Below are positions 12,511-25,224 of a stretch of DNA of 64,000 nucleotides, one piece after another. The translations under genes and the position numbers were made by a program. The notes beneath the pieces were generated by a model. That model saw nothing but the letters and a program-made list of their open reading frames with translations. It was not told where the DNA came from and ran no database searches. Origin of the DNA: Ailanthus altissimus (Eukaryota > Streptophyta > Magnoliopsida > Sapindales > Simaroubaceae). Each line of letters starts with the position of its first letter. Positions within the stretch are counted from its first letter, which is position 1. The DNA is taken from positions 21,586,001 to 21,650,000 of the forward strand of contig OX327697.1 in assembly GCA_946807835.1 (NCBI GenBank). Direction: 5' to 3'.

Positions 12511-12523
12511 TGATACAAATTGT
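12511..12523 (-). other. Degenerate primer-binding site of element B
   Basis: CCTCTGATACAAA on + is the complement of a decayed initiator-Met tRNA primer site (canonical sense TGGTATCAGAGC). It lies directly left of the LTR start TGTTGGATGTC, as expected for a minus-strand element. Confidence 0.6.
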
Positions 12524-13997
12524 TGGATGTCAATTATTCTAGGGTGCTTGCATGTAGGATGTGTTCATCATACAAAATTATACATATCTCATATGTACAT
12601 ATGCACAGTAAAAAATTAAAATTTATACAATGAACACATATTTATATACAATTAATCAAATTAATTACAGAATTGAAAAATATCACCTTTGAAATTTTTG
12701 GATTAAATATTTTGGAGTTCACATGAAATAAACTTGTGGACAATTCTAGTAATCAACTTAGGTGAATTTGATTAGTTAGAATAACAGTATAATCCAGTAA
12801 ATGTTTAACACTTAAACTAATTAGATTAACTCTTAATCTAATTAAATTAATTTATTTTTATCTTTTACTCAACTCTTGAACAATTAAAACAAATCTATTT
12901 TAGTTATTACATTTAGTATTCAATTGTATTTATTTTATTGTTCTAACACATAAACATAGAACAAAGAATTCTAATTTCTCAAATTGAAATAGCCACCAAA
13001 ATTGTAAAATCTAAAAACTTATGAATTTTGCTTTATATACTTATGCATAAATTTCAAATTAATTTAAATTTTATTTACATTTAATTTAACTATTTACTTA
13101 ACCAAAATTAATATTTAATCTTAATTGAGTTAAATTAACTTAACTTTTAAGTTAACAAATATCCAACTAACCTAATTCTAGAATTAGCTATTAACCTTAG
13201 TTAGGTTAACATTTATTTAATAATAAAAACAAATTATTTAGATATTTATTTAATCTAATCATAGTTAATAATTAACCATTGTTAAATTAAGCATAAAATA
13301 TCTTTTAACATAACCCTTTGGTTAATAATTAACCATTGTTAAGTTATATTTTTATTTAATTATTATTTACATAAAAATCTTAATTAATTAATAATTAAAT
13401 AATTAATAAAGTAAAATTACCATTATACCTTTATTACGTTACTAAGTTAATTTAAAGTAGGTCTCACTATAACTATATACTTTAGTTAACTAAATCTTGG
13501 TAATCTATTATATTTTATACGGTATTAAACTATTCAATACGGTATACTGCTCAAGTATACAATAAGTACATTTCATATTGAGACTCTCTAAGTCTACGCC
13601 CGATTCAGCAAATGAAACTATTTCATGAATTCATGAACAATGTCCCATGCACACGTCACGAATATTACAAATCAGTGCGTCAGACCATATAAGTTGAGGT
13701 CAGAATGTATATGTATAATTCTTTCATCATTTATACCATGGATGTGCAGGGATATAGATCAACACTATCAAATCCCCATTTGCTCATCCATGAATTTATC
13801 TCCAGATTCGTATTTCGATAAATAATATATGCAAACACTTTTTCTATATTGTTTAACCCTTTGGAATAATCTTTTCTTGGGTTTATGTTTGTCACCACAA
13901 GACTTTAAGAAATATAATCTCGAAACATCGGATATACAACTTACTTATGTAAGCTGACGGATCTCGTATCTATACACGCTGAACTTTATAAAGCATT
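12523..13997 (-). mobile_element. Truncated Copia LTR (5' LTR of element B)
   Basis: Begins TGTTGGATGTC next to the primer site. From about 13500 it aligns with the LTR copies at 1740, 8000 and 9390 (TCTACGCCCGATTC, CCCATGCACACGTCACG, CACCACAAGACTTT). It ends inside the LTR at about 13997; the remainder is absent. The 12840-13480 part is low-complexity AT-rich sequence. Confidence 0.6.
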
Positions 13998-16900
13998 GGA
14001 CAAAACACATAGAAGAAGAAAGTTGAAGTACAGGCTTCGCGCCTCCCCCCCCCCCCCGTCCAACACGTGCTACACCCTATGCGCAAGGCGTGAGTTGGGG
14101 TTTCTTGCCACTCCCTGCATGTAAGGTATGAGAAATTTTGAGTTTCTTTCACTATTTTTGTCCTTAGTTTCTTCATTTTTCATTCTTTTTTTTTGTAGAT
14201 TTATTCACAAAATTATTTGTTTTCGAGTATTTTTTTCAAATTTATTTGAATAATAATAATAATATTTATATTAATTTTGTAGCTCCAATTACAAGTAATA
14301 TTTTAAAATTGTAATATTTAATTTTGTTGAATTTTATATTTGTTTTTTCAATTTTATGGCCGATTTCACTAACTATACATTTGCAACTTATACTACTACA
14401 AATTTATTCAATTTTACCAATTTCTTATAAAATAATCAATAAATTAAAAAAATTAAAAACTCACCAATTTAGCTATTTCTCAAATTTTTATTGATCAAAT
14501 TTATGTTTTAATTCTCAAATTTTTTAATTTTATGAATTAAAGTTATCTATTTACTTGTTTTTAAGTCATCTTTTTGATAATTTGTTTAGAGTTTTTAATA
14601 AATTCTAAAAAGAATTGTAGTATAATGACGAGGATAAAGTAGTTTTAAAATAATGTGTTTGGTTAATAAAAATTAGAATTTTACCGAAGGTTTTCAATTT
14701 TTTTAAGGTTATTTTCAGACATTTCCCGTTATACACGGCAATGAGACCGACTTTGAAGAACTGCAAGGCAGTGGCAGTCGCAATCTTTTCAGGTGGAGGC
14801 GTGTAACATCTTGGACACGTTTATTTTGTTGCTTCAATTCGAAACCAGATTTTAAAAACTAAAAGTGAAGTGATATATATATAGGGCCGCCATCGATCCA
14901 GCAGTTTTTGTGGAATCGAACCCGCCACTGTTCATATATGTAAGAGGAAAACACCAAAAGGAGCAAAATGGTCAAAAGCTAAAAAACAAAGAGTCACCAA
15001 AAAGTGAATAGATCTAATCTTGGTTTTAACTTTGACAAGATTGAACTGAAAGTGGAATTGTCTGTCTCTTTGTCTCTCTGCCTTCAAGATGGGACACACT
15101 GCTTCCCAATTCACATTTAACTGTTCTCTCTCCTGCCGACTGCCGACGTTTTCTTAAATTTTTTATTACTTATTAATTGCACGTGTTTATACATGTGCTA
15201 TTTTATTACTTATTATAAAAATTTTCTCTTTTACTTTAATTAAGTACAATAATGTGATTGTTATAAAAAAAAATTAATAGATTAATATTAAAATAAATAT
15301 TTGATGACTTTATAAAAAATAATTCATTTTACATAAATTGAGATAAAAAAAATTTTAATTTATATTTCAACATTTATGCATCTTTTATTTTAATTATTTC
15401 ATTTCAATCGCTTGGTACCAAAAGTCAAAAGTTTGGTAAAGTATCGTTAGAATTATAAAAAAATGATTATTACTTTTTATGATATTAATCAACACCACTT
15501 ATTTTGTGATTTAAAAAAATAAGTAAAGTAAGAAATTTTTTATTATTTTTTAAAATTATTTATATAATTTGATAATTTTCTTTTTAATAATAAATAATTT
15601 AATAATTATTACCATTATGGTATCTACTAAAGTCTACATACCCCTATTTCAAAAAGGAGTAAAACCCTAAGACATTAATTTTTTTTTGTTATTTTTTAAC
15701 TATTTGTACATAATATAATAAATTTATTCTTGATAATAAATCACAAAAAGGAATAAAGCCCCTGTCGTTATAAATTTATTATTATTTTTTAATTTTTTAT
15801 ATGATTTAATAATTTTATCATTGATAGTAAATGACCTAACATTTTTACTCTTAAATAATAGAGAGCAAAAGAAAAAAAAATTCTATAATCTTTTAATTTT
15901 TTAAATGATTTAATAATTCTACCATTACTTGATAATTTTATCTTTAAAACATTTAGAGTAAAATAAAATAAAAAAAGAAACGAGTTCAAGAATTTGAACC
16001 TTTTAACCTTAAATATAAAAGCCATCAATTTTCACCTCTTGGCCAAAAATAAGTTTAATTAAAATTTTATGAAGACTAATTTATATACCCTACAAATAAA
16101 TTTAGATGAATTATTAATTAAAAATTTTAAAAAATTTGGTAATAAAAAATCATAATATAATAGGTGTAAATTATTTTATAAACAATAAATTCAATTAAGT
16201 GTGTTCAAAAAAATAAATTAACAATTAAATTTTAAAAACTTATTATCATATGAATTATTTTATTAATTTTCAAATTAATCTAAAAATAAACAAAAAAATA
16301 TTAAAGCATTATATATACTAACAATAAGTTATTTTCAAGCTTATAAGTGAATTTGTATTAAATAATAAAATAAATTTTCATAACAAATTCTAACTAGATT
16401 ATATTATGTGAGAATTCACAAAACAATTTATAAACAATAAATATTGAGAATTATATTTAAGTTAAGAAATTAATCTTCATCAATTTTTAAATTAAAAGAA
16501 ATTACTACACATAATCTCAAATTCTTTAAAAAAAATTATTACAAATAATATCAAAATTTTCTATGCTCGCAAAAAGTTTTAATTATTACAACTATTAATA
16601 AAGAAAAACAATTATATTATAATAGAAAAAATATTTTTAAATGATAATGAGTGACTACACATGAAAAATAATTTTTGACTTTGTTGGAAAACTATTTTTT
16701 TTATAATTAAAATAATTATTAATACTTTTTTTTATTTCTTTTCAATTAATTAAGAATAATTAGAAAATAAGAAGATGTATGTAATGTGTTAAAAAAATTC
16801 TTTTTTTTGTAAGTTTATTTAAATTAAATGTTATTTAAAATATTTATAGACTTATTATTATTTACGATTTTGAATACTAACATCTATTTAATTTATAATT

Positions 16901-19600
16901 AATATATTATCAAATTTATTTAAAAGGTATATTTATTAATTTTTATAGAATATCAAGTAAATTTAAGTTTAGTCAAATATTATAAATTAATCATTTTTAT
17001 TTTTGAAGTCAATAAATTAAATCTCTATCAAGTCGTTTATTAGTAAATTATAAATTGATATGTCATTTATTATTAAAAATAATAAAAAATTTCTAACGAT
17101 GAGGATTTTGATTTTTTTAAAACCAAGTAGAGATAAGTGTTACAAGTGTACATTGACCATCAAAGCCATTATCATATTAATATAACATTTTTGCATAGTC
17201 ATGAAGATATCATTTCAAGTCCTATCAATTACTTTAACAAAGCCAATCCATCATTGATAAGTGGACATTGAACAACATTAAAGTCATCGATAATTTATGT
17301 CATTTGTTATCATATCAATATAATATTATATAACATTTTTTGTATAGTCATGAAGATATCATTTCAAGTCCAATCAATTACTTTAACAAAGCCAATCAAT
17401 TATTGGGAGAGTGATTTAGAGCCTGCCTCTCTTTTTACAGTCATGGGAGAGTGATTTACATGGCCTCTGAGATTTTTGTATTTTGTACACAGTTAAAGTG
17501 AACTCTTTCAACTGCGTATAATAAGAATGTTGGGATAGTTCAAATTAAGAAGAAAAAAAAAAGTTATTTTAGTCCTATAAATATGTATTAATTTAATTTT
17601 TGTTTTTTAATAAATATTATATTAGTTTTTATAAAACAATTTTAGTAATTTTTTATTATCATTTTTATTTTAAAGTAATTATTATTTTTGTTTTTACATG
17701 AACTAATATAATATATATATATTAGACAAATAAAAATTAAGTTGATATATATTTATAAATTAAAAACTAAAATAACATTTTATTGATAGAAGTGACATTG
17801 AAATCTCCTGACGGCAAAGCAATCAAAATTTAGCCGAAAGCTAGATCAGTGATATTTTTGTAAGAAAAATATTAGTTTAATATCTAATTTTATTGATAGA
17901 TTAATTTAACATTTACTTTTTTTAATATAAAAATATTATCATAAATATTTTTAAGCTTTAGTTTAATAGATACTTTTAACTTTGAGAAATAAAATTTAAA
18001 ACACAAACGTTATAAATTTGCAATCATTAAAAAATATTTTATTAATATTATAAAAATTACGTAAAATAACTAAATTATTTTTATAAATTCTAATGAAATA
18101 ATATTACACAGCAAATGAAAAACCCAATTCTTGATAAAAAAATTTCAAAATAAATTAATAATATTTTTTTATTTGTTAATTTTTTTTAATTAATTATATA
18201 ATTATCATATTAAAATATAAAATTAAATTTTAAAAAAAAGTTGCTGTTGCAGTGGTTAAATGTGTCCCTTGCAACAATGGCCATTTGTGGTTGCCTGTAG
18301 CGACAATCACTTTTGGTCATCGGCTATTTTTTTTATTTATTATTTAATTATAAAGATAGAAAAGTGTTGGTAAAAAATAAAGACTGTTTAAATAAAATAA
18401 TAATTTTATTATTATTTTTAATTAATTTTAATAAAAAATACTCTAACGGGTTCAGAGTCTTTATCAAGAATAGAAAGATTGATTGATCCACATAGACAAG
18501 AATAAGAATACCATTACAAATAAGGATGTGCATGAATTAATCACGCAAAACTAAATTGTTTTCTGAGTCAAGTTTAACGGATACGTTATTGGTGATATTG
18601 TTGATTGGAAAAAGAGAGGAGAGACATTGTTGAAGACGAATCGAACGTGAAGCTTGACAGAAGAAGAAGAAGAAGATAACTTATTAAGAAGATAGATGAT
18701 GGTTGGAACCTTATGAAATAGTCACTATTATTTGTACACAATATATAAAAATTAATTTATTTGATTTTTTGACGGTGGATTTTATAGCAGTTTTTGGGTT
18801 TGACACATGGACTTTAGAGAATGAATGAGGAATGATAAGGAGATTAAGGTGAGAGATGGTGGTGATTAATAGACCTGAAGCAGGTTTCGGTTTGAGGATA
18901 ATTTTTAAATGAGAGTGAGACTGTTTTGATTTGGGGAGGTAGTTTTTGAATAGAATAATGAAAACTAAAATTTAATATTTATCACATAAAAAAATATTAC
19001 AATAAAAGTAATAAAAAAAACAACTATTTAATAGAATATTTACTACGACCGAACTTAAACAGATATATAGAAAAAAAAAAAAAAATTAATTTGATATATA
19101 TCAATAAAATTAAAAAACAATATAATAATTTTCCTTCTCATAATTATGAAGAAATTGATGGTATTTTGATTTGGAATGATGGTGAGATATTTGTATATCA
19201 AAATTGTGAATTTGTAATTTTATTTAAAGGGATTCGTGTAAAGAAGCAATAACACCCCTTACGAAAACGAAGGTTAACAACAACAGCACATCCGGAATGG
19301 CAGCAAATGGTCTTTAGCAGATGCCAAAGGTAGTAATGATAGCAATATGTAATAGTGAATAATAGATATAAAATTACCTTCTTATATAGAAGGAGCTTCG
19401 ACTGTTTCGTAATAAAGTCGCATAGTCATATTCAAAGTCACACAGTTATTAACGTGAGAGAGTTCGTAAGTAATTTTATATTGTATATTTTTTTTTATCA
19501 TAATTGTTTTGTGTGTGTATTATCATTAATTTACTGTCAAAGATTAAGAGTTGTGCTTCTTTTCTCGTTTCATGACAAATAGGCATTTAAATCATATTTT
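13998..19600. other. AT-rich intergenic region
   Basis: No supported gene. Items seen: a run of 13 C at 14045-14057; less AT-biased sequence at 14720-15130 without a convincing frame; an imperfect direct repeat at 17160-17405; a repeated GGGAGAGTGATTTA (about 17404 and 17443); and a GAA run near 18661. The rest is poly-A/T-rich. Confidence 0.6.
17160..17405. repeat. Imperfect direct repeat, offset about 149 bp
   Basis: The block containing ATAGTCATGAAGATATCATT, followed by CAATTACTTTAACAAAGCCA, occurs twice: the ATAGTCATG words start at about 17195 and 17344. The intervening part also repeats words such as TCATATTAATATAACATTTT with small changes. It is a local tandem duplication with no coding content. 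Confidence 0.7.
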
Positions 19601-19670
19601 ACGACGATCCCAATAATTATTTAAAATATAAAAATTAAAATATTATTTAAAAAAATATAACGTTACTTCT

Positions 19671-19678
19671 TATATAAA
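19671..19678 (+). promoter_or_regulatory. TATA box of the glycosyltransferase gene
   Basis: TATATAAA lies 68 bp before the ATG at 19746, a normal plant spacing that leaves a 5' UTR of roughly 35-45 bp. Confidence 0.7.
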
Positions 19679-19745
19679 CCGAATCTACATGGCGACCAAG
19701 GAATATCCCAAACCCCATCCTCAATCCTCATAGCAACAAGAAGAA

Positions 19746-21173
19746 ATGAACAATCACCAAGACGACCAGAACCATACTCAAAATGGCATAATCAAGCAAC
19801 AACAAAAACAGGAAGTAGTAGTGGTAATGGTGCCATTTCCAGCACAAGGCCATCTCAACCAACTCTTACAACTCTCCCGTCTAATCCTCTCTTACGATAT
19901 ACCAGTCCACTATGTCGGAACCGCCGCCCACAACCGCCAGGCCAAGCTTCGTGTTCATGGCTGGAACCCACTTGCCTCTGCAATTATTCATTTTCATGAC
20001 TTTGAAATCCCTCCATTTCCTTCTCCCCCACCAAACCCTAATGCAATATGCAAGTTCCCTTCTCATCTTCAACCTTGTTGGGATGCTTCAAAGCATCTGC
20101 GACAACCTTTCGCGACACTCTTGAGTATGCTTTCCTCCAAGGCAAGAAGAGTTATTGTGATTCATGATTCTTTAATGGGGTCTGTGATTCAAGAAGTTAG
20201 TTTAATTCCCAATGCAGAGTCATACTGTTTTCATAGTGTATCAGCTTTTGCTGTTTACTTGTACATATGGGAAGCCATTGGAAATCATATAGAGGCAAAT
20301 GATGTGATCCCCAAAGACACTCCCTCCCTCGAAGGTTGCTTCTCTGCAGAGTTCTTCAACTCGATTGCTTCCGAATATAACTACCAAAAATTTAATTCTG
20401 GAAGTGTTTACAACTCATGTAAAGTAATGGAAAATGCTTACATGGATTTGCTTGAGATGGCCAAGAAAGGTAAGCATTGGGCTCTAGGACCATTTAACCC
20501 TGTGAGGATACCTCAGAAGAAAGGCGGCTCAAATAGCAGACATTTTTGCTTGGACTGGCTTGATAAACAAGCACAAAACTCTGTGATTTACGTTTCTTTT
20601 GGGACAACAATCGCACTAACTGATGAACAAATCAAGGAGCTTGTTATTGGCTTGAAACAAAGCAATCAAAAGTTCATTTGGGTACTGAGAGATGCCGACA
20701 AAGGAGATGTTTTCAGTGGAGAAGATAGAAGAGCTGAGCTGCCAAAAGAGTACGAAGATTCAGTCAAAGGCAAGGGATTGATAGTCAGAGAGTGGGCACC
20801 TCAACTTGAAATTTTAGCCCACCCAGCAACAGGCGGATTTATGAGTCACTGTGGCTGGAATTCTTGCATGGAAAGCATGACCATGGGAGTGCCAATAGGG
20901 GCTTGGCCTATGCATTCTGATCAGCCAAGAAACACAGTGCTTATCACGCAAGTGCTAAAAGTTGGCATTGTTGTCAAGGACTGGGCGCAGAGACATAAGA
21001 TAGTGACTTCAAATATTATTGAAAAAGCCGTGAAAAGATTAATGGCATCAAAGGAAGGAGATGAGTTGAGGAAAAGGGCTAGAGAACTGGGTGACAATGT
21101 GCGTCAGTCAATGAATGAAGGTGGAGTTTCTCGTATGGAGTTGGATTCCTTCGTTGCTCATATCACTAGGTAG
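19746..21173 (+). CDS. Zeatin O-glucosyltransferase-like UDP-glycosyltransferase (UGT93 type)
   Basis: Intact single-exon frame of 475 residues, the normal length for plant family-1 glycosyltransferases. The N-terminal acceptor domain has PFPAQGHLNQ with the catalytic His at residue 36, and VIHDSLMGS with its partner Asp at 141. The donor domain has the 44-residue PSPG box from W350 to Q393, including HCGWNSCMES and WPMHSDQ; a terminal Gln is usual for UDP-glucose users. From family knowledge, the closest resemblance is zeatin O-glucosyltransferase of bean, which glucosylates the zeatin side-chain hydroxyl in the cytosol to give a reversible storage form. The exact acceptor is inferred; other UGT93 enzymes use different acceptors. 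The first ATG gives a polar, Gln/Asn-rich extension of about 20 residues before the conserved core. Promoter TATA at 19671, poly(A) signal at 21220. A broken paralogue lies at 39599-40454. Confidence 0.93.
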   Translation: MNNHQDDQNHTQNGIIKQQQKQEVVVVMVPFPAQGHLNQLLQLSRLILSYDIPVHYVGTAAHNRQAKLRVHGWNPLASAIIHFHDFEIPPFPSPPPNPNAICKFPSHLQPCWDASKHLRQPFATLLSMLSSKARRVIVIHDSLMGSVIQEVSLIPNAESYCFHSVSAFAVYLYIWEAIGNHIEANDVIPKDTPSLEGCFSAEFFNSIASEYNYQKFNSGSVYNSCKVMENAYMDLLEMAKKGKHWALGPFNPVRIPQKKGGSNSRHFCLDWLDKQAQNSVIYVSFGTTIALTDEQIKELVIGLKQSNQKFIWVLRDADKGDVFSGEDRRAELPKEYEDSVKGKGLIVREWAPQLEILAHPATGGFMSHCGWNSCMESMTMGVPIGAWPMHSDQPRNTVLITQVLKVGIVVKDWAQRHKIVTSNIIEKAVKRLMASKEGDELRKRARELGDNVRQSMNEGGVSRMELDSFVAHITR

Positions 21174-21219
21174 GTCGTGTGATATGGGTCACTTGTTAAT
21201 ATTACATATACAAGGTCTT

Positions 21220-21225
21220 AATAAA
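21220..21225 (+). terminator. Poly(A) signal of the glycosyltransferase gene
   Basis: AATAAA lies 47 bp after the stop codon, within an AT-rich 3' UTR. Confidence 0.55.
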
Positions 21226-22278
21226 ATTTCTCGTTAGAAAAATTATTAAGTATTTGTAGTGCATTATTTTATTTTTATGATTTATATCTTTAAATCAATC
21301 ATTAAAAAAATCACTGTACACATAATATAAATTTAATAATAAAAAATGCAATATACTTAAAACACCTAAAACTCTCTCTTTTTTTTTTTCATTGAGGTGT
21401 CATTATATGTCTACTTCATATCATCTCTTATAACTGATACTATTTATCTTTTAACTTTACTTATTCACCAGCTATTTATGCCAGTTTTGAATGAGAAATT
21501 TTGTAAAGAAATCACCTGTAATATAATTGAATATAAAAAAAAAAGACATATAAGAAAATAAAGGTTAGCAGTAAGAAAAGTGAATAATTTTTGCACAAAA
21601 AATTTGCATTTGTAAATATCCGTGCAATGCAATTAAAGATTTTTTTTTATGCTATTAGGATTAAGAGTAGCAAAATAAGTTATGATACGATTATTCAATA
21701 CGAATTTGATACGTTTTAAGCGAATATGAGTAAAAAAAATTAACACAATTAATAAACGGGTCATATTCGTATTATTTATTTAATAATTGTGTTGAATACG
21801 TATTTAAACTTTATAATTCGTAAATTATTTAAGTCACATTAAATTAAAATGAATCAAATTAATTTATTTAAAAACACATTCGCGTCTATCGCTTAAGATA
21901 AAAATTCAATTATAAAATAAAAATATATTTATCGTGACTTAAATAAATAGAATATTTCGTATAAATAAATCAAATTTGGTGTTATCATTCATTTCATATA
22001 TAGTCGTATAAAATATGAATTGAATTTGATTTATATATTTAAACTTGTTTAATCATATCGTATGTTATAATTTATATATTAAATAAATTCAATTTATTTT
22101 TAAATACTTAATTCATTTATGTAAACAAATTGTATACAAATATAATAAAATTTTATTAATATCTTATATTGATACTACATAAATACTATTTGTTTTAAAA
22201 AAAAATTATCACATTTAACTAGGGTATTGTATTTTAAATATTTAAATTTACTTGGCTATGTTTCACACATAACATACC

Positions 22279-22316
22279 GTACTAGTGGCGCTAGCCAGCA
22301 TGGCGAGCACTAGTAC
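22279..22316. repeat. GC-rich palindrome
   Basis: GTACTAGTG and CACTAGTAC form the outer 9-bp stem. Inside, GCTAGCC and GGCGAGC pair imperfectly. It stands out sharply from AT-rich surroundings. Confidence 0.6.
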
Positions 22317-22344
22317 AATTTTTCTTTTTTTTTGGTATTAAACA

Positions 22345-22503
22345 TTATCCTACAAAAATGTATATGAATCACCACCAATCTACTAAAGAATTAAATATTG
22401 TCATAAAACGTTGTACATGAATCACAACCAAAAATCTTAGACATTAAAATTAAGACTTAAATAATGTCATAAAACATTGTACATGAATCACCAAAAAATC
22501 TTT
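22345..22503. repeat. Three-copy imperfect tandem repeat
   Basis: Three units of about 50-60 bp, each with a version of CATAAAACRTTGTACATGAATCAC followed by CAAAAATCT. The first unit is the most diverged. Confidence 0.65.
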
Positions 22504-22839
22504 AAAAAAAAAAAATTAAAACCATGAGCAAAGTAGAATCAATAGCTTGGACCATTCTAGATTTTATTTGGGTAATAATGCAATGTCTTATCTTGGACCA
22601 GTATCAAAAGAAAAAATGGGTTCTATTATTGGCTTTAGCTTCTCCTTTGATGCACCGAGTTGTCCTATTCAAGCACATCAATTTCCTTGAAAACATGATA
22701 TGCACCATTCATATTTGTCACACAAAAACTGCTCTACAATATTACCTTTTCAAAACAAACATAGAAATAACTCTCATTAATTAATTCTCTGATCGCCACA
22801 TTCCCCTACTTTTTTTAAGGGAAAATGTCTAATATATTA

Positions 22840-23322
22840 ACTGGAACTGATTCACGGCATGTAGTGTGAAGTCATACCATACACATTCAGAATTTGTATG
22901 TAGTGTTAGAGCATCAAACACCAACTCAATACTGTTGAAGCCTAAAGACTTCGCAAGGGAGAGTCCTTGTCAAATTGCCATGGCTTGTACAATGTGAACC
23001 TGATACATTGATGATAAAGGGACAATTGATGCAAGAATCATCTCGCCTAAAGAATCCCTCATTACCACATTAAGCCCTGTTCTCCTATTTCGGCTACATA
23101 AGCAGCGTCCGTGTTGATCTTAAGCCAGCCACGGGGCAGGGCCCTCCATTTTTGTGGCTGAGACACTCGGTTTTCTACTTTCTCCAGCCGTGAATTTTGG
23201 AATTCCTTCAAATAGCCCGTTGCCCAGCCTACAAACTCTTCAGGTGCCAGTATTATTCGGTAATGCAACCTCAGGTTGCGGGAATACCACACTTTCCACA
23301 GAACAACCAGCAACAACTCCAC
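22840..23322 (-). pseudogene. LINE RNase H domain (C-terminal end of ORF2)
   Basis: The minus frame from 23322 runs through WKVWYSRN and GWLKINTDAA to its stop at 23062. The same domain continues in another frame to about 22840, with VVMRDSLGE and a GFNSIE-like segment. This is the non-LTR RNase H arrangement seen in plant LINEs, where KINTDAA carries the first catalytic Asp. At least one frameshift near 23062 breaks it. Confidence 0.8.
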
Positions 23323-23796
23323 ATGCTTTGGTAAAATCTGTTTTCAGCTAGAGATGAAAAATTCACAGGTTGACTGTAAGGCGATGTAACAGAATTGTGG
23401 AATTGAAGTCATTAAACGTTTGCATATTTCTGTAGTCATTTATAACAGGGCAATGAAGCTTAATTGTATCAGGTAACAAGGACCGGAGATGAGCTCAAGA
23501 AGTTTATCAAATGTTATGTTAAGGTGGCATACAAATGGCCTAAGATGATTGGTTGGTAATTGCTGCAGAAGAGTGATTAGTATTTCCCGCCAAATTTAGT
23601 TAGAGTTTGTTAGCTTATATTATGGGTCAAATGACACGTGTAATAGTCTTGTTAAGTTTTGTAGCTATAAAAAAGGCAGTGTTCTCATTCATTTGTAAAT
23701 GTTCAATACAATGAAATAAAATCCAGAAATTTAGAAATTTTTCTCTCAAAATTTTCTTAGAAACTTTCCTATTAACCAAACACTAGAACTCTCTAT

Positions 23797-24113
23797 AGAA
23801 AGAAAAATATGTTTGTTTGACAAGAAAGTTTTTCTTTTAAGAAAACAGATTAGAGAATGAGAGTTCCGAAAAATTCTATTTCTTGTATTTTGTACGAGTG
23901 CTTACATTTGTATTTATAGAACCTTTTGAGAATAAAAATAGCTCACGACTTATGGACCTTTTTTGTAAGTACAGCTGTATAACTAATTATATAACAAACT
24001 CCTTTATTTGCGCTAGTTAGTTACAAAACAGAGCAGCTCTATTTCATTTTCCACCATGTAGCTCTTCGTTGGCATTGTCCAGCTCATCACCATCATTGCC
24101 TATATAATTAACA
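23797..24113 (-). repeat. 3' LTR of the Copia in the LINE
   Basis: 317 bp. In sense orientation it begins TGTTAATTATATAG and ends TTTTTCTTTCT, so the termini are TG..CT rather than TG..CA. The pol frame runs about 70 bp into it, to 24044. Confidence 0.93.
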
Positions 24114-24122
24114 TCCCCCCGC
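24114..24122 (-). other. Polypurine tract
   Basis: TCCCCCCGC on +, GCGGGGGGA in sense, directly adjoining the 3' LTR, where plus-strand priming is expected. Confidence 0.7.
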
Positions 24123-25224
24123 AAGTTTATGTGTCGGGATGTCACATTGAGCTTGGAGGTGAGAAACTGAAACCAAGAGATGGGTAATGCTTTGGTAAAT
24201 ATGTCAGCAATCTGAAAATCTGATGAAACATATCTGATATCAATTTCCTTGGCTAAGACTTTGTCTCTAACAAAGTGTAGATCGATTTCCAAATGTTTAG
24301 TTCTATTGTGAAAAATCGGATTGGCTGCAAGAGCTGCAGCACTCTGATTATCGCACCATATAATTGGTGTTCTGTTGAGAGATATTTGAAGCTCACTGAG
24401 AAGAGACTGCAACCAGGAGATTTCAGCTGTTACTTGGGCTAATGCCTTGTATTCAAACTCGGCACTTAAGCGAGATACAACTTTTTGCTTCTTGGAACTC
24501 CAAGATACTAGGTTTCCTGCTAGAAACACACAATATCCACCAATGGACTTCCTATCATCTTCATCACAGCCCCAATCCGCATCTGTGAAGGCTACCAACT
24601 CTAATAACTTGCCAGGTTGAAACAGCAATCCCTTATCTCTGGTTCCTTGAAGAAATCTGAGCAGCCTTTTACAACATTACCAATGAATCATTGTTGGAGC
24701 TGTTAAGTATTGAGTTAATTTGTTGACACTATAAGAGATTTCAGGTCTTGTTAGAGTCATATATTGTAGAGCTCCTATTATGCTCCTATATTGTGTAACA
24801 TCAGAAAATAAGTCACCTTTGTCTTTTGTAATCTTCTGCCCTGAGCTCATAGGAGTCCCACAACTTTTAGCTTCTGCCATGTGTGTGTTATGTAACAAGT
24901 CTGCTATATATTTGGTTTGTGAAAGATGTAGCCCTGTGTCCACTTTTGTCACTTCTATTCCAAGAAAGAAATTAAGTTCTCCAAGTTCCTTGAGAGCAAA
25001 CTCTGTATTCAGTTTATCTATGAATTGTTGTTGGATGTGCTCATCACTTCCTGTGACTATAATATAATCTACATATATAAGTATTATCAATATATGTAAA
25101 TGATCTGTTTTAATAAACACTGAGCAGTCAGATTTTGCATTGTAGAATCCCCACTCCAACATGGCATTTCTTAACCTGTCATACCAGGCCCTAAGGGTTT
25201 GTTTCAAGCCATACAAGGCTTTTT

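Larger units (their letters stand above)
11126..12522 (-). mobile_element. Element B internal region: leader only, no gag-pol
   Basis: Between the LTR edge at 11125 and the primer-binding site at about 12511 there is no trace of gag or pol. It holds the leader block homologous to element A (11190-11830), an AT-rich filler (11840-12200) and a GC-rich hairpin patch (12208-12380). Element B is thus an internally deleted, nonautonomous derivative. Confidence 0.6.
21230..22800. other. Intergenic region with diverged repeat sequence
   Basis: AT-rich. At 21660-22100 words such as GGGTCATATTCGTATTATTT and ACGAATTTGATACG resemble decayed noncoding transposon sequence, but no ends were found. A GC-rich palindrome (22279-22316) and a tandem repeat (22345-22503) follow. 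The 86-codon frame at 22524-22784 has no recognisable signature. Confidence 0.5.

Noticed and set aside
14045..14057. Run of 13 C
   Set aside because: A homopolymer; it may be an assembly or sequencing artefact and no structure surrounds it.
19881..20072. Minus and alternative plus frames inside the glycosyltransferase gene
   Set aside because: Shadows of the intact 475-residue frame with no family signature.
22524..22784. 86-codon plus frame
   Set aside because: Low-complexity hydrophobic sequence, no recognisable motif, next to tandem repeats.
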